Made by a program: the position numbers and the translations under genes. DNA of 13,430 nucleotides from JAYWAM01 sp043782425 (GTDB lineage Bacteria > Pseudomonadota > Gammaproteobacteria > Burkholderiales > Usitatibacteraceae), in the NCBI GenBank assembly GCA_043782425.1, contig JAYWAM010000218.1:1-13430 (forward strand), read 5' to 3'. Shown here one piece after another: positions 1-8,105 of this stretch. A model generated the notes under the pieces. It was not told the DNA's origin and did not search any database. It worked only from the letters and a program-made list of their open reading frames with translations. Each line of letters opens with the position of its first letter. Position 1 is the stretch's first letter.

Positions 1-20
1 ACGACAGTTTCTTGACTCCA

Positions 21-115
21 CCACCCCCTCACCCCAACCCTCTCCCCCGTTCCGGTGGAGAGGGAGAAAACCCCCTCTCCCGCTTGGGCGGGAGAGGGCA
101 GGGGTGAGGGTGGGG
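21..115. repeat. GC-rich nested inverted repeat downstream of phoB
   Basis: The outer arms (about 21-46 and 89-115) are imperfect reverse complements built from CCCTCACCCC / CCCTCTCCC words. Inside lies a perfect 11-bp hairpin (73-83 with 88-98, loop TTGG), and a second 8-bp hairpin can form around 38-64. Such CCCTCACCCCAACCCTCTCCC-type palindromes recur in intergenic DNA of many proteobacteria. Read on the minus strand, the 73-98 hairpin is followed by GG and TTTT, so it could also end the transcript of the pst-pho operon; that role is inference. Confidence 0.75.
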
Positions 116-252
116 CAGTCACAAATTAGGGAATTCTCAATAGGTAAGATTTTGCTTGCTTGCTGAGTATTTATCATTATCAGCGTTCATCATATTCATC
201 CGCGTTATCTGCGTTCCATTATCTTTTATGGCGCTAAGGAGTTACCGATTCC

Positions 253-948
253 TTAACTCGCTTTAGGCGCCGCAAGCTTGTAGCCTGCGCCGCGCACGGT
301 ACGGATCAGATGTTCGCCCTCATTGCCCAATGCCTGACGCAGGCGGCGGATGTGAACATCCACGGTGCGCTCCTCGATGAAGACATGGTCTCCCCATACA
401 TGGTCAAGTATCTGCGCCCGGCTGTAGACGCGCTCCGGTCGCGCCATGAAAAAGCGCAACAGGCGAAACTCGGTTGGCCCAAGATCGATGGCGCGCCCCG
501 CCACTGTGGCTTCGTGGTTCAAGGGATTGAGTCTGAGCGTGCCAACGCCCAGCTCTGCGTCCGAGGTGTGCGGCGCGCGGCGCCGTAACACCGCCTGGAT
601 GCGCGCCACCAGCTCACGCGGGCTGAAGGGTTTGACCACATAGTCATCGGCGCCTTGCTCGAGGCCGGTAACACGGTCTGATTCCTCGCCGCGCGCGCTC
701 ACCATGATGATAGGTAGTTCCGCCGTGCGCGATTCCGTGCGCAACTGGCGCGCGAGCGCGAGGCCCGACTTGTTGGGCAGCATCCAGTCGATCAATAGCG
801 CATCGGGAAGGACGTCGTTGAGTTTGACCAGCGCTTCTTCTGCGCTGGCCGCGCCTAGCGCTTGCATACCCGCCTGCTCTAGCGTGAAGCGGATCAGCTC
901 CTGGACGGCGGGCTCATCCTCGACAAAAAGTATGCGCGCGGCGTGCAT
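253..948 (-). CDS. phoB: Phosphate regulon response regulator PhoB
   Basis: This 231-residue OmpR/PhoB-family response regulator is the transcription activator of the phosphate-starvation regulon, acting in the cytoplasm when phosphorylated by a PhoR-type kinase. The receiver domain (about 4-120) shows the acidic pair E10-D11, phospho-acceptor D54 in LLIDWMLP, S84 and K107 in VVKPFSP. The winged-helix DNA-binding domain (about 133-228) carries the typical GPTEFRLL, SRAQILDHVWG and RTVDVHIRRLR segments and ends in RTVRGAGYKL. The start at 948 is chosen because the receiver domain begins at once and the ATG overlaps the phoU stop codon as TGATG; the frame is open further upstream, but that part is antisense-like phoU sequence. 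Length is normal for PhoB. It closes the pst operon; no phoR follows within the remaining 252 bases. Confidence 0.95.
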   Translation of the reverse strand: MHAARILFVEDEPAVQELIRFTLEQAGMQALGAASAEEALVKLNDVLPDALLIDWMLPNKSGLALARQLRTESRTAELPIIMVSARGEESDRVTGLEQGADDYVVKPFSPRELVARIQAVLRRRAPHTSDAELGVGTLRLNPLNHEATVAGRAIDLGPTEFRLLRFFMARPERVYSRAQILDHVWGDHVFIEERTVDVHIRRLRQALGNEGEHLIRTVRGAGYKLAAPKAS

Positions 949-1658
949 CACGCTTCTCCTTCCGCTGCGCTGCCGGAATCCCTCTCGGCGTGGCGCACGT
1001 CGGTGCCACGTGCGATGTAGATCACCTGCTCGGCGATGTTCTTCGCATGGTCGCCGATGCGTTCTATCGCTTTGGCGATCCATAGAATATCGAGCGCGGT
1101 GGAAATGGTGCGCGGGTCTTCCATCATGTAGGTAATCAACTGGCGCATCATGCCGCGAAACTCAGTGTCAATACGCATATCTTCGGCAATGACACCCTCT
1201 GCTGCAATAGCGTCGAGCCGCGCCAGAGCGTCGAGCACTCTGCGCAACATCGAGATGGCGATGTCGCCGGTGTTTTGCACATCGATGTAGCGCGGCGTAT
1301 GCAAACCGCCGCGATCAAAAATCTGCCGCGCCATGCGCGCGATTTTTTCAGCTTCATCGCCAATGCGCTCAAGGTCGGTGACGATCTTGCCCACTCCCAT
1401 GATGAGCCGTAAATCGCTCGCCGCTGGTTGACGGCGCGCGACGACGTGGACGCAAGCTTCATCTATCTGCAGCTCATAGGCGTCAACCTGGCGATCATTG
1501 TCGATAACGCGCGCGATGACATCGAGGTCGCCACTCGTAAAACCGCTGATCGCGGCCATGATCTGCGACTCGACCACCCCGCCCATCTGCATCACGCGCG
1601 AGCGGATATCTTCGAGTTCAGCGTCAAATTGTTTGGAAAAGTGTTCGCTGCTTAGCAT
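948..1658 (-). CDS. phoU: Phosphate signalling protein PhoU
   Basis: PhoU is a 236-residue cytoplasmic all-helical protein that links the Pst transporter to the PhoR/PhoB two-component system and keeps the regulon off when phosphate is plentiful. The two tandem PhoU repeats are visible from their metal-binding signatures: ERIGDEAEKIA at about residues 97-107 and ERIGDHAKNIAEQ at about 199-211. The N-terminus (EHFSKQFDAELEDIRSRVMQMG) is typical of the family. It starts 19 bases after the pstB stop codon and its own stop overlaps the phoB start by one base, which suggests translational coupling. The C-terminal tail after residue 220 is short, charged and probably disordered. Confidence 0.95.
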   Translation of the reverse strand: MLSSEHFSKQFDAELEDIRSRVMQMGGVVESQIMAAISGFTSGDLDVIARVIDNDRQVDAYELQIDEACVHVVARRQPAASDLRLIMGVGKIVTDLERIGDEAEKIARMARQIFDRGGLHTPRYIDVQNTGDIAISMLRRVLDALARLDAIAAEGVIAEDMRIDTEFRGMMRQLITYMMEDPRTISTALDILWIAKAIERIGDHAKNIAEQVIYIARGTDVRHAERDSGSAAEGEA

Positions 1659-1677
1659 GGTTCATCCTCTCGGCCCA

Positions 1678-2469
1678 TCAACCAAAACGTCCGGTAATGT
1701 AGGCCTCTGTTTGGGAATTTTTCGGTCTGGTGAATATGTCATCGGTCCAGCCAAATTCGATCAGCTCGCCCAGATACATATAGGCGGTAAAATCAGATAC
1801 GCGCGCCGCCTGCTGCATATTGTGAGTGACAATCAGTATGGTGACGCGCTGCTTCAGTGTGGATATGAGTTCCTCTATGCTGGCGGTGGCTATCGGATCG
1901 AGCGCGGAAGTCGGCTCGTCGAACAGCAGAATCTCCGGTTCGGTGGCCAGCGCGCGCGCGATGCACAGGCGCTGCTGTTGTCCGCCGGATAGATTGAACG
2001 CCATGTCTTGCAGGCGGTCCTTGACCTCGTTCCACAAGGCCGCGCTTTGTAGCGCCTCTTCAACTTTTTCTTCAAGTATGGCGCGCCGCTTGACGCCGCG
2101 CACGCGCAAGCCGTAAGCGACATTTTCAAAAATAGTCTTGGGGAAGGGGTTGGGCTTCTGGAACACCATCGATAAGCGCATGCGCACTTCGATAGGATCA
2201 ACCGCACGATCAAGAATGCTGACGTTGTCAGGATGCAGGCGAATCTCTCCCTGGTAGCGCGTGCCCGGATATAAATCGTGCATGCGGTTAAAGCAACGCA
2301 AAAAAGTTGATTTGCCGCAACCCGATGGGCCAATCAGCGCGGTCACGCGCTTTTCGTAGATGGCGACATTGATATTCTTCAGCGCCTGATAGTCGCCATA
2401 GAAAAAGTCCAGTTGCTTGGCCTGCGCTTTGACCGGCAGCGATTCTAGTGTGGGTTTGGATTCAGTCAT
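1678..2469 (-). CDS. pstB: Phosphate ABC transporter ATP-binding protein PstB
   Basis: PstB is the ATPase that drives high-affinity phosphate import through PstC/PstA at the inner membrane. The 263-residue protein has every expected ABC element: Walker A GPSGCGKST at residues 47-55, the Q-loop near 104 (MVFQKPNPFP, characteristic of PstB), the signature LSGGQQQR at 160-167, Walker B ILLFDEP at 180-186, and the switch histidine in VTHNMQQAARVSD. The ending EAYITGRFG is also typical of PstB. The gene lies between pstA (27-base gap upstream) and phoU (19-base gap downstream) in the same transcription unit. Confidence 0.96.
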   Translation of the reverse strand: MTESKPTLESLPVKAQAKQLDFFYGDYQALKNINVAIYEKRVTALIGPSGCGKSTFLRCFNRMHDLYPGTRYQGEIRLHPDNVSILDRAVDPIEVRMRLSMVFQKPNPFPKTIFENVAYGLRVRGVKRRAILEEKVEEALQSAALWNEVKDRLQDMAFNLSGGQQQRLCIARALATEPEILLFDEPTSALDPIATASIEELISTLKQRVTILIVTHNMQQAARVSDFTAYMYLGELIEFGWTDDIFTRPKNSQTEAYITGRFG

Positions 2470-2496
2470 AATAGAACGCTGTGTAGTTACCTGTTA

Positions 2497-3414
2497 TTAC
2501 CATTTTATATTGCGCCTTATGCGAAAGCGCAGCCAGATGGCGAGCCCATTCATGGCGAGCGTCATCAGCACCAGAATAAAGCCTGCCGCCGCAGCGTTGG
2601 CATGAAATGCCGGGTCTGGCCGCGAAGTCCAGTTAAAAATCTGTATCGGCATCACCGTGAACGGCGAACTCAACCACTCGAACGAGACGAAGGGAAAATC
2701 GCCGGAAAGCGGCGGCGGCGGCAGGAAAGCAATAAACGTCAGCGCGCCTATGGTGATGATGGGGGCGGTTTCGCCGATGGCGCGCGCCATGCCGATAATT
2801 ATCCCGGTCATGATGCCGCCCAGCGAGTACGGCAGCACGTGATGCTGACATACCTGCCACTTGGTCGCGCCCAATGCATAAGCGCCTTCGCGCACCTGGC
2901 CGGGTATGGCGCGAATCGCCTCGCGCGTGGCGACAATCACCACTGGCAATATCAGCAAGCCCAGAGTCAGCCCGGCTGTCAGAATACTTTGTCCCAATTT
3001 GAATTCGTAAACGAAAAGACCCAATGCCAGCAGGCCGTAGATAATCGACGGTACACCGGCAAGATTATTAATATTGATTTCTATCACACCGGTAATCCAG
3101 TGACGCGGCGCATATTCCTCCAGGTAAAGGGCGGCGGCAACTCCCAGTGGCACCGCGACAATGGCCGTGGTAATCATCACCAGCGTAGTGCCCACCCAGG
3201 CGCTAAGGATGCCTGCTGATTCCGCGCGGCGCGAGGCAAACTCGGTAAAAAACTCCGGCCTGAGTCGCGTATAGCCATCTATCACCATGTCAACAAAAAG
3301 CGTGAGAAATACCAGCATACCGAACGCCAGCGCGGCCAAGCCAATGACGGCGAACAGTACATCCCAGCGCCGCTGTTGCGCGACTCTGGCGCGCATTTCG
3401 TCAAGGTGCTGCAT
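2497..3414 (-). CDS. pstA: Phosphate ABC transporter permease PstA
   Basis: PstA is one of the two membrane-spanning subunits of the phosphate importer. The 305-residue protein has a first membrane segment at about residues 20-46 and several further hydrophobic segments from about 68 onward. The cytoplasmic EAA loop that contacts PstB is seen at about 175-200 (REGAYALGATKWQ ... VLPYSLGGI), followed by the family motif GMARAIGETAPI. The region LAGVPSIIYGLLALGLFVY matches the PstA/PstC core. Its ATG overlaps the pstC stop codon by one base (TGATG at 3412-3416), so PstC and PstA are probably made in step. Compared with E. coli PstA the length is ordinary, and no defects are visible. Confidence 0.95.
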   Translation of the reverse strand: MQHLDEMRARVAQQRRWDVLFAVIGLAALAFGMLVFLTLFVDMVIDGYTRLRPEFFTEFASRRAESAGILSAWVGTTLVMITTAIVAVPLGVAAALYLEEYAPRHWITGVIEININNLAGVPSIIYGLLALGLFVYEFKLGQSILTAGLTLGLLILPVVIVATREAIRAIPGQVREGAYALGATKWQVCQHHVLPYSLGGIMTGIIIGMARAIGETAPIITIGALTFIAFLPPPPLSGDFPFVSFEWLSSPFTVMPIQIFNWTSRPDPAFHANAAAAGFILVLMTLAMNGLAIWLRFRIRRNIKW

Positions 3415-4364
3415 CAGTAGCGCTCCCGGTAGCGACGCCGCATCCAGAAGCCGAAGATGTTAAACGTCAGCGTCATCAGCATCAGCGTAAGGCCCGCAGC
3501 AAAAATTGTCTGATAGCCGATGCTGCCGTGCGGCAGGTCACCCAGCGCAACTTGCACGATGAAGGAGGTGATCGTCGCCGCAGGCTCCATGGGATTCCAG
3601 GTGAGATTGGGTTGCATACCTGCGGCCACCGCAAGAATCATGGTTTCGCCCACCGCGCGCGACATGCCAAGAATGTAGGCAGCGGCGATTCCCGACAGCG
3701 CGGCCGGCGCCACCACCTTGAGCGCGGTTTGCAGGCGCGTGGCGCCCATCGCGTACGAGCCTTCGCGCAAATTCATTGGCACTGAGCGCATGGCGTCTTC
3801 GCTGATAGAGCTGACATACGGCACGATCATGATGCCCATCACCAGTCCGGCGGAAAGCAAGTTGAACCCCGGCAGACCGGGAATCAATTTTTGCAGCAGC
3901 GGTGTGACGAACAGCAAGGCAAAATAACCGTAAATGATGGTCGGCACGCCAGACAGCAATTCAAGCAGGGGTTTGCCGACTTCGCGCGTACGCGCCGAGG
4001 CGAATTCTGAAAGATAGACCGCTATGATAGTGCCGAGCGGGATGGCGACCAGCAGCGCAACGGCGGAACTGACCAACGTACCGGAAAGCAGCACCAAAAT
4101 GCCAAAGTGGGCATCGTCAAACAGCGGCGTCCATTGCTTATCGGTAAGGAAGTCCCAAAGCGAAACTTTGGTAAAGAGAACCAACGATTCCTTCACCAGC
4201 ACATAGACGATCCCTAGTGTCGTCAACACCGAAACCAAGGCGGCAAGAAACAGCATGCCCTCAATGATGCGTTCCTTGATGTGCCTGATTTTCTTGTTAA
4301 ACAAACGCTGGTCCAGAGGCATGGCGCGCGCCGCTTGTTGGTCTATGGAGAGGGTGTTGCTCAT
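3414..4364 (-). CDS. pstC: Phosphate ABC transporter permease PstC
   Basis: PstC is the partner permease of PstA in the inner-membrane phosphate channel. The 316-residue sequence has an N-terminal cytoplasmic stretch of about 33 residues, a first membrane helix at about 34-57, a periplasmic segment (SLWDFLTDKQWTPLFDD) typical of PstC, and a permease core from about 88 onward. The LSGVPTIIYGYFAL motif lies at about 137-150 and the EAA loop (REGSYAMGATRLQTALKVVAP) at about 200-220, followed by GMSRAVGETMI. It is separated from pstS by 181 bases containing a REP-type palindrome and overlaps pstA by one base. Confidence 0.95.
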   Translation of the reverse strand: MSNTLSIDQQAARAMPLDQRLFNKKIRHIKERIIEGMLFLAALVSVLTTLGIVYVLVKESLVLFTKVSLWDFLTDKQWTPLFDDAHFGILVLLSGTLVSSAVALLVAIPLGTIIAVYLSEFASARTREVGKPLLELLSGVPTIIYGYFALLFVTPLLQKLIPGLPGFNLLSAGLVMGIMIVPYVSSISEDAMRSVPMNLREGSYAMGATRLQTALKVVAPAALSGIAAAYILGMSRAVGETMILAVAAGMQPNLTWNPMEPAATITSFIVQVALGDLPHGSIGYQTIFAAGLTLMLMTLTFNIFGFWMRRRYRERY

Positions 4365-4461
4365 CTTACCCTATCTGCTCGTTGCAGCGAAAAGCCCGGT
4401 CGCACTTCGGCAAGCTCTCTCATTCCAATTCTCGATAGAAATATGAATAATTTTTGCTCCC

Positions 4462-4516
4462 GTAGGAGCGGGCTTGCCCGCGAAATGGCTGTTTTCGCGG
4501 GCAAGCCCGCTCCTAC
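4462..4516. repeat. REP/BIME-type palindrome between pstS and pstC
   Basis: A perfect 24-bp inverted repeat: positions 4462-4485 are the exact reverse complement of 4493-4516, with a 7-base loop (TGGCTGT). Each arm starts GTAGGAGCGGGCTTGCCCGC, which is itself partly palindromic (GCGGGC TT GCCCGC) and matches the REP family best known from Pseudomonas genomes. In mRNA it forms a very stable hairpin just after the pstS stop. By analogy with other operons it could stabilise the pstS message and lower transcription or translation of pstCAB, giving more binding protein than transporter; that role is inference. Confidence 0.9.
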
Positions 4517-4545
4517 AAGAATATCTTCTCTATCGCGATGAAAAA

Positions 4546-5550
4546 TTAGAGTTTCCCTTCGCGCTTCATCAGCTCGTCGATGGTGACACCGACTTCAGCC
4601 TTGCCGCCGAACACCGTGCCAAGTTTGCCTTTTTTGATATGCTCCAGGTTCTGCGGGTAGGCGCGGTCAGGCAGTGGCACGTATTTCACTTCCCTTGCCA
4701 ATTTACCGCCTTGGTTCATATAGAACTCAACAAACTCCCTCACTTCAGCTCGACTGCTGTAGGCTTTCTCGTTGACGTAGATAAATATCGGACGCGCCAG
4801 TGGCTGATATGAGCCATCCAATACCGACTCCATCGACGGGCCAACTGCAGGTTTGCCATCCTTCTCAACGATAGGCACGGCTTTCAGGCGGCCCTTGTTT
4901 TCTGCATAGTAGGCATAACCAAAATAACCGAGCGCACCCTGATCCTGCGACACACCCTGCACCAGCACGTTGTCGTCTTCCGAGGCGGTGAAATCCCCGC
5001 GGCTCGATTTGGATTTTCCCACGATCGCTTCAGTGAAATAATCAAAGGTGCCAGAATCGGCGCCAGGGCCAAAAAGTTTTAACGGGGTATCGGGCCACTG
5101 CGGGTTCACCTGGTTCCAGCGCAAAACCTTGCCTTGTGCGCCTGGCTCCCAGATTTTCTTGAGCTCGGCCACAGTAATTTGTTTCAGAAATGTATTCTTG
5201 GGATTGACCACTACGGTCAGCGCGTCAAAAGCGACGGGCAATTCGAAGTAGCGTATGCCGACCTTGGCGCAATCATCCATTTCCTGCCTCAGGATAGGGC
5301 GCGAAGCATCGGAAATGTCGGTATCGCCACGGCAGAATTTCTTGAAGCCGCCGCCCGTGCCAGAAATACCTACGGTTACCCTGATGGCGTTTTTCTTGGC
5401 TTTCTGAAATTCTTCAGCCACTGCTTCCGTGATGGGGTACACGGTACTCGATCCGTCAATTTTGACAAGATTTGCCTGTGCGTACACAACGCCGCTCGCC
5501 GCACAACTGAGTAAAACTGCGGGGATGGCCATTTTTGCAAATTTAATCAT
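4546..5550 (-). CDS. pstS: Periplasmic phosphate-binding protein PstS
   Basis: PstS captures phosphate in the periplasm and delivers it to PstC/PstA. The 334-residue precursor starts with a Sec signal peptide (MIKFAKMAIPAVLLSCAASG...), with likely cleavage near residues 24-26 after VVYA or AQA. The phosphate-binding segments of the family are present: GSSTVYPI at 33-40, GISGTGGGFKKFCRGDTDISDASRPI around 61-86, and GPGADSGTFDYFTEAIVGK. Cysteines 73 and 94 could form a disulfide. The start is supported by an upstream ribosome-binding site (AGAGGAAAACAATG). It is the first gene of the operon, directly behind the Pho-box promoter, and a REP palindrome follows its stop. Confidence 0.96.
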   Translation of the reverse strand: MIKFAKMAIPAVLLSCAASGVVYAQANLVKIDGSSTVYPITEAVAEEFQKAKKNAIRVTVGISGTGGGFKKFCRGDTDISDASRPILRQEMDDCAKVGIRYFELPVAFDALTVVVNPKNTFLKQITVAELKKIWEPGAQGKVLRWNQVNPQWPDTPLKLFGPGADSGTFDYFTEAIVGKSKSSRGDFTASEDDNVLVQGVSQDQGALGYFGYAYYAENKGRLKAVPIVEKDGKPAVGPSMESVLDGSYQPLARPIFIYVNEKAYSSRAEVREFVEFYMNQGGKLAREVKYVPLPDRAYPQNLEHIKKGKLGTVFGGKAEVGVTIDELMKREGKL

Positions 5551-5585
5551 TGTTTTCCTCTGTCTTGGTGAGTGAATGTTTGGCG

Positions 5586-5652
5586 AGTATAGAAGCCGTA
5601 TGTGACAAAATTATTACGACGTGAGACAGAATTATTATTGCGTCCGAGACCG
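5586..5652 (-). promoter_or_regulatory. PhoB-dependent promoter of the pst operon (Pho boxes and -10)
   Basis: On the minus strand, positions 5619-5602 read TCGTAATAATTTTGTCAC and match the Pho-box consensus (CTGTCATAWAWCTGTCAY) at 13 of 18 positions by eye. Further TGTC-type units lie upstream, CTGTCTC at 5629-5623 and CGGTCTC at 5652-5646, spaced 21 and 23 bases, about two helical turns as expected for tandem PhoB dimers. A -10 element TATACT sits at 5591-5586, 10 bases after the last unit, and there is no good -35, which is the standard layout of PhoB-activated promoters. The predicted transcript would start near 5579, about 28 bases before pstS. Confidence 0.85.
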
Positions 5653-5671
5653 AATGTTACATACGCAGTGC

Positions 5672-7024
5672 TTATGTGACAGAAAGCGCCTGCCAGCTCA
5701 GCGCCAGCCCCTCCTCATCTAAGGCGCACTGATAGGCGCAGTCAATGCCGATACCAGGCGCCCACACCAGGCGCTCGTGGTGGAACAGTAAGGGCAAACG
5801 ATCACGCTCCCAGGCGGGTGTTCCCGCTTCTTGAAAGAGGTTTTTTAGGGTGCGCGTCGGGCGTCGGGGATCGGGGCGCATACATTCGCCGCCGACACGC
5901 GTGCGAATCACCCAGCCTGGTTCATTGCTCATGCGTTTTCTAATACCGGTTCCGCTGACCTCAGAGAACAACAGCCTGCCGCCCAGTTCGGCAATGACAA
6001 GTTCGCGCGCTCCATTCCAGGCGCGCTCAAAATCCATGCACGTACCTTGATCCGTGTGTGGAATCAACACCACCTGATCGCGATGCTTGCGCAGTTTCCA
6101 TCCGTCAAGATCAATCAGAAGTTGCGAGTCTTGCGCGCATGCGCGGATTTGCCTGAGCGCTTCGCCAAGGTGCGAACTGTCGGGCATGTCCAGATCGTTG
6201 CTGGCGAGAAAGAAGCGTAATACATTTGTGGCGCGCGCAACGCTTAAACTACGCAGCAAACTAATGGGCAATGCGGCAACGGCGTGCGCCTCTACCTGTT
6301 GTAAATCGAGACGCGCCAGATCGTCGAGCAGTTGCTGCGCGGCGGCGGCGTGTTCAGCGGCGCGGTTGATACTCCACGGCAAAGCCGGAAAACGCCCGGC
6401 CAGGCGCGGCATGATTTCGCGGCGCAAAAAATTGCGATTAAAAATCGTATCGTCGTTTGACTCATCTTCTATCCATTCAAGGCGGCGCTCCTGTGCATAA
6501 CGCTGTAAATCGCTGCGCCGGTTTTGCAGCAAGGGACGCATAATGCGCGTGCGCGCGTTAAGCGCGCGCACAGCCGGGACACTAGCCAGGCCCTTGATGC
6601 CGGCGCCGCGAAACAGGCGCAGCAAAAAAGTTTCCGCGTTGTCATCCGCATGATGCGCGAGTGCAATCCAGTCAAGCGGCAGCAGCGCGTAAGCCGCATA
6701 ACGCGCCTCGCGCGCCGCCGCTTCAACACCCTGTCCGCCGTCACGCCGCAGCGCCACGCGCACCACGCGCAGCGGCACTTTGATCCGCTCACACAACGCC
6801 TGACAGAATTGCGCCCAGGCATCGGCATTGGGGCTAAGACCATGATGCACATGCACGGCGCTCAATTCCACACCCAGTTTGTCGCGCACCTCATTGAGGG
6901 CATCCAGCAGGACCACCGAATCAACGCCCCCGCTTACGCCGACACACAGACTTTCACCGGCTTTGACAAGCGATGAGACGCGCTGAAGAATTTCTGCTTT
7001 CAGATCGGATTGAAGCGTGCTCAT
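5672..7024 (-). CDS. tilS: tRNA(Ile)-lysidine synthase TilS
   Basis: TilS modifies the wobble cytidine of the tRNA(Ile) with anticodon CAU to lysidine, using ATP and lysine, so that this tRNA reads AUA and is charged with isoleucine. The 450-residue protein has the PP-loop ATPase motif SGGVDS at residues 31-36, followed by VHVHHGLSPNADAW, LAHHADDNAETFLLRLFRGAGIKGL and the ESNDDTIFNRNFLRREIMPRL segment of the N-terminal catalytic domain. The C-terminal domain is recognisable from RPDPRRPTRTLKNLFQEAGTP ... RLVWAPGIGID. It follows accA with a 24-base gap on the same strand, probably co-transcribed. Its last codons overlap a CTGTCAC word that resembles a Pho half-site. Confidence 0.94.
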   Translation of the reverse strand: MSTLQSDLKAEILQRVSSLVKAGESLCVGVSGGVDSVVLLDALNEVRDKLGVELSAVHVHHGLSPNADAWAQFCQALCERIKVPLRVVRVALRRDGGQGVEAAAREARYAAYALLPLDWIALAHHADDNAETFLLRLFRGAGIKGLASVPAVRALNARTRIMRPLLQNRRSDLQRYAQERRLEWIEDESNDDTIFNRNFLRREIMPRLAGRFPALPWSINRAAEHAAAAQQLLDDLARLDLQQVEAHAVAALPISLLRSLSVARATNVLRFFLASNDLDMPDSSHLGEALRQIRACAQDSQLLIDLDGWKLRKHRDQVVLIPHTDQGTCMDFERAWNGARELVIAELGGRLLFSEVSGTGIRKRMSNEPGWVIRTRVGGECMRPDPRRPTRTLKNLFQEAGTPAWERDRLPLLFHHERLVWAPGIGIDCAYQCALDEEGLALSWQALSVT

Positions 7025-7048
7025 GGTTCGCCAAACCAGCCGATAAAC

Positions 7049-8017
7049 CTACTCGGCAAGCTCCTTGAACTTGCCGTATTGCAGCATGCGTCTCTGGCGT
7101 TCCACCACCAGTTTATCGACGGGCTTGTCCTGTAAATTCTTGAGGGCATCGGCGATGGCTTTCTTGAGTGAGTTGGCCATGGCTTGCGGATCGCGGTGTG
7201 CGCCGCCTAGCGGCTCGGCGATGATTTTGTCGATCAGCCCCAGCGCCTTCAGTCGCGGCGCGGTGATAGCCAAGGCTTCTGCCGCCTGCGGCGCCTCATC
7301 GGCGCTTTTCCATAGAATCGCTGCGCAACCTTCGGGCGAAATGACGGAGTAGGTCGAGTATTGCAGCATCAACGTCACGTCGCCGACCGCAATAGCGAGT
7401 GCACCACCCGAGCCGCCTTCACCGATGACAGTACAAATAATTGGCACACGCAGGCCCGCCATCACATAAAGATTTTGCCCGATTGCCTCGGATTGGCCGC
7501 GCTCTTCCGCGCCCACGCCAGGGTAAGCGCCCGGCGTATCGATAAAGGTCAGCAACGGCACGCCGAACTTTTGCGCCAGATTCATCAGGCGCAGCGCCTT
7601 GCGATAACCCTCGGGCCGGGGCATGCCGAAATTGCGGAACTGGCGTTCCTTGGTATCGCGGCCTTTTTGATGGCCCAGCACCATGACGCTTTGACCATTG
7701 AAGCGCGCCAAACCGCCGACGATGGCAGGATCATCTCCATAATGCCGGTCGCCGTGCAACTCTTCGAAATCCGTGCACAGTGCCTGCAAGTAGTCCAGGG
7801 TGTAAGGGCGTTGCGGGTGGCGCGCCACCTGGGAAATTTGCCACGAGGACAACTTCGCGTAGAGGTCCTTGGTGAGGCTTTGGCTCTTTTTTTGCAGGCG
7901 TTCAATCTCTTGCGATATGTCTACCGCAGAGTCGTCCTGAACGAAGCGTAACTCTTCGATTCTGGTTTCCAGCTCGGCGATAGGCTGCTCGAAATCGAGA
8001 AAATTGGTTTTGGACAT
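7049..8017 (-). CDS. accA: Acetyl-CoA carboxylase carboxyltransferase subunit alpha
   Basis: AccA forms, with AccD, the carboxyltransferase that moves the carboxyl group from biotin on AccB to acetyl-CoA, giving malonyl-CoA, the first step of fatty acid synthesis in the cytoplasm. The 322-residue length matches the family. Visible conserved segments include the N-terminal coiled-coil-like helices (about 11-55), RHPQRPYTLDYL, ELHGDRHYGDDPAIVGG, GHQKGRDTKER, FGMPRPEGYRKA, FIDTPGAYPGVGAEERGQSEAI (about 159-180) and the glycine-rich GEGGSGGALAI near 199-209. It heads a minus-strand pair with tilS and is divergent from the ECF sigma gene. No second acc gene is present. Confidence 0.96.
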   Translation of the reverse strand: MSKTNFLDFEQPIAELETRIEELRFVQDDSAVDISQEIERLQKKSQSLTKDLYAKLSSWQISQVARHPQRPYTLDYLQALCTDFEELHGDRHYGDDPAIVGGLARFNGQSVMVLGHQKGRDTKERQFRNFGMPRPEGYRKALRLMNLAQKFGVPLLTFIDTPGAYPGVGAEERGQSEAIGQNLYVMAGLRVPIICTVIGEGGSGGALAIAVGDVTLMLQYSTYSVISPEGCAAILWKSADEAPQAAEALAITAPRLKALGLIDKIIAEPLGGAHRDPQAMANSLKKAIADALKNLQDKPVDKLVVERQRRMLQYGKFKELAE

Positions 8018-8105
8018 GTGGCGCGCTCAAGATACAATTGGCAACATAATAGCAAACGGCTCCCAATCGATGTCTTTTTGACAAGGCAAACCTTCCGGAT
8101 ACTCT
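8018..8105. promoter_or_regulatory. Divergent intergenic region between accA and the ECF sigma gene
   Basis: These 88 bases must hold the promoters for accA (leftward) and for the sigma/anti-sigma pair (rightward). A TTGACA word at 8078-8083 on the plus strand could be a -35 box, but the corresponding -10 position (near TACTCT) touches the sigma start codon, so it is not convincing. No clear consensus promoter was found for accA either. The ribosome-binding site of the sigma gene is weak (CCGGA about 8 bases before the ATG). Confidence 0.3.

Noticed and set aside
183..220. Three spaced GCGTT words with ATC between them (183, 202, 211)
   Set aside because: Resembles a scattered GCGTTNATC intergenic repeat seen in some genomes, but it is too short and irregular here to call.
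948..1083. N-terminal extension of phoB to 1083
   Set aside because: The 45 extra residues are Arg-rich and overlap the phoU coding sequence; the receiver domain starts at the ATG at 948, which overlaps the phoU stop.
310..1135. Open frames on the plus strand opposite phoB and phoU
   Set aside because: They are antisense to well-identified genes, have Arg/Ser-rich compositions and no domain resemblance; similar shadows occur opposite pst, tilS, accA and aroG.
8078..8105. TTGACA at 8078 as -35 of a promoter for the ECF sigma gene
   Set aside because: The matching -10 would abut the start codon and has a poor sequence; the ECF operon is more likely to use its own sigma type.
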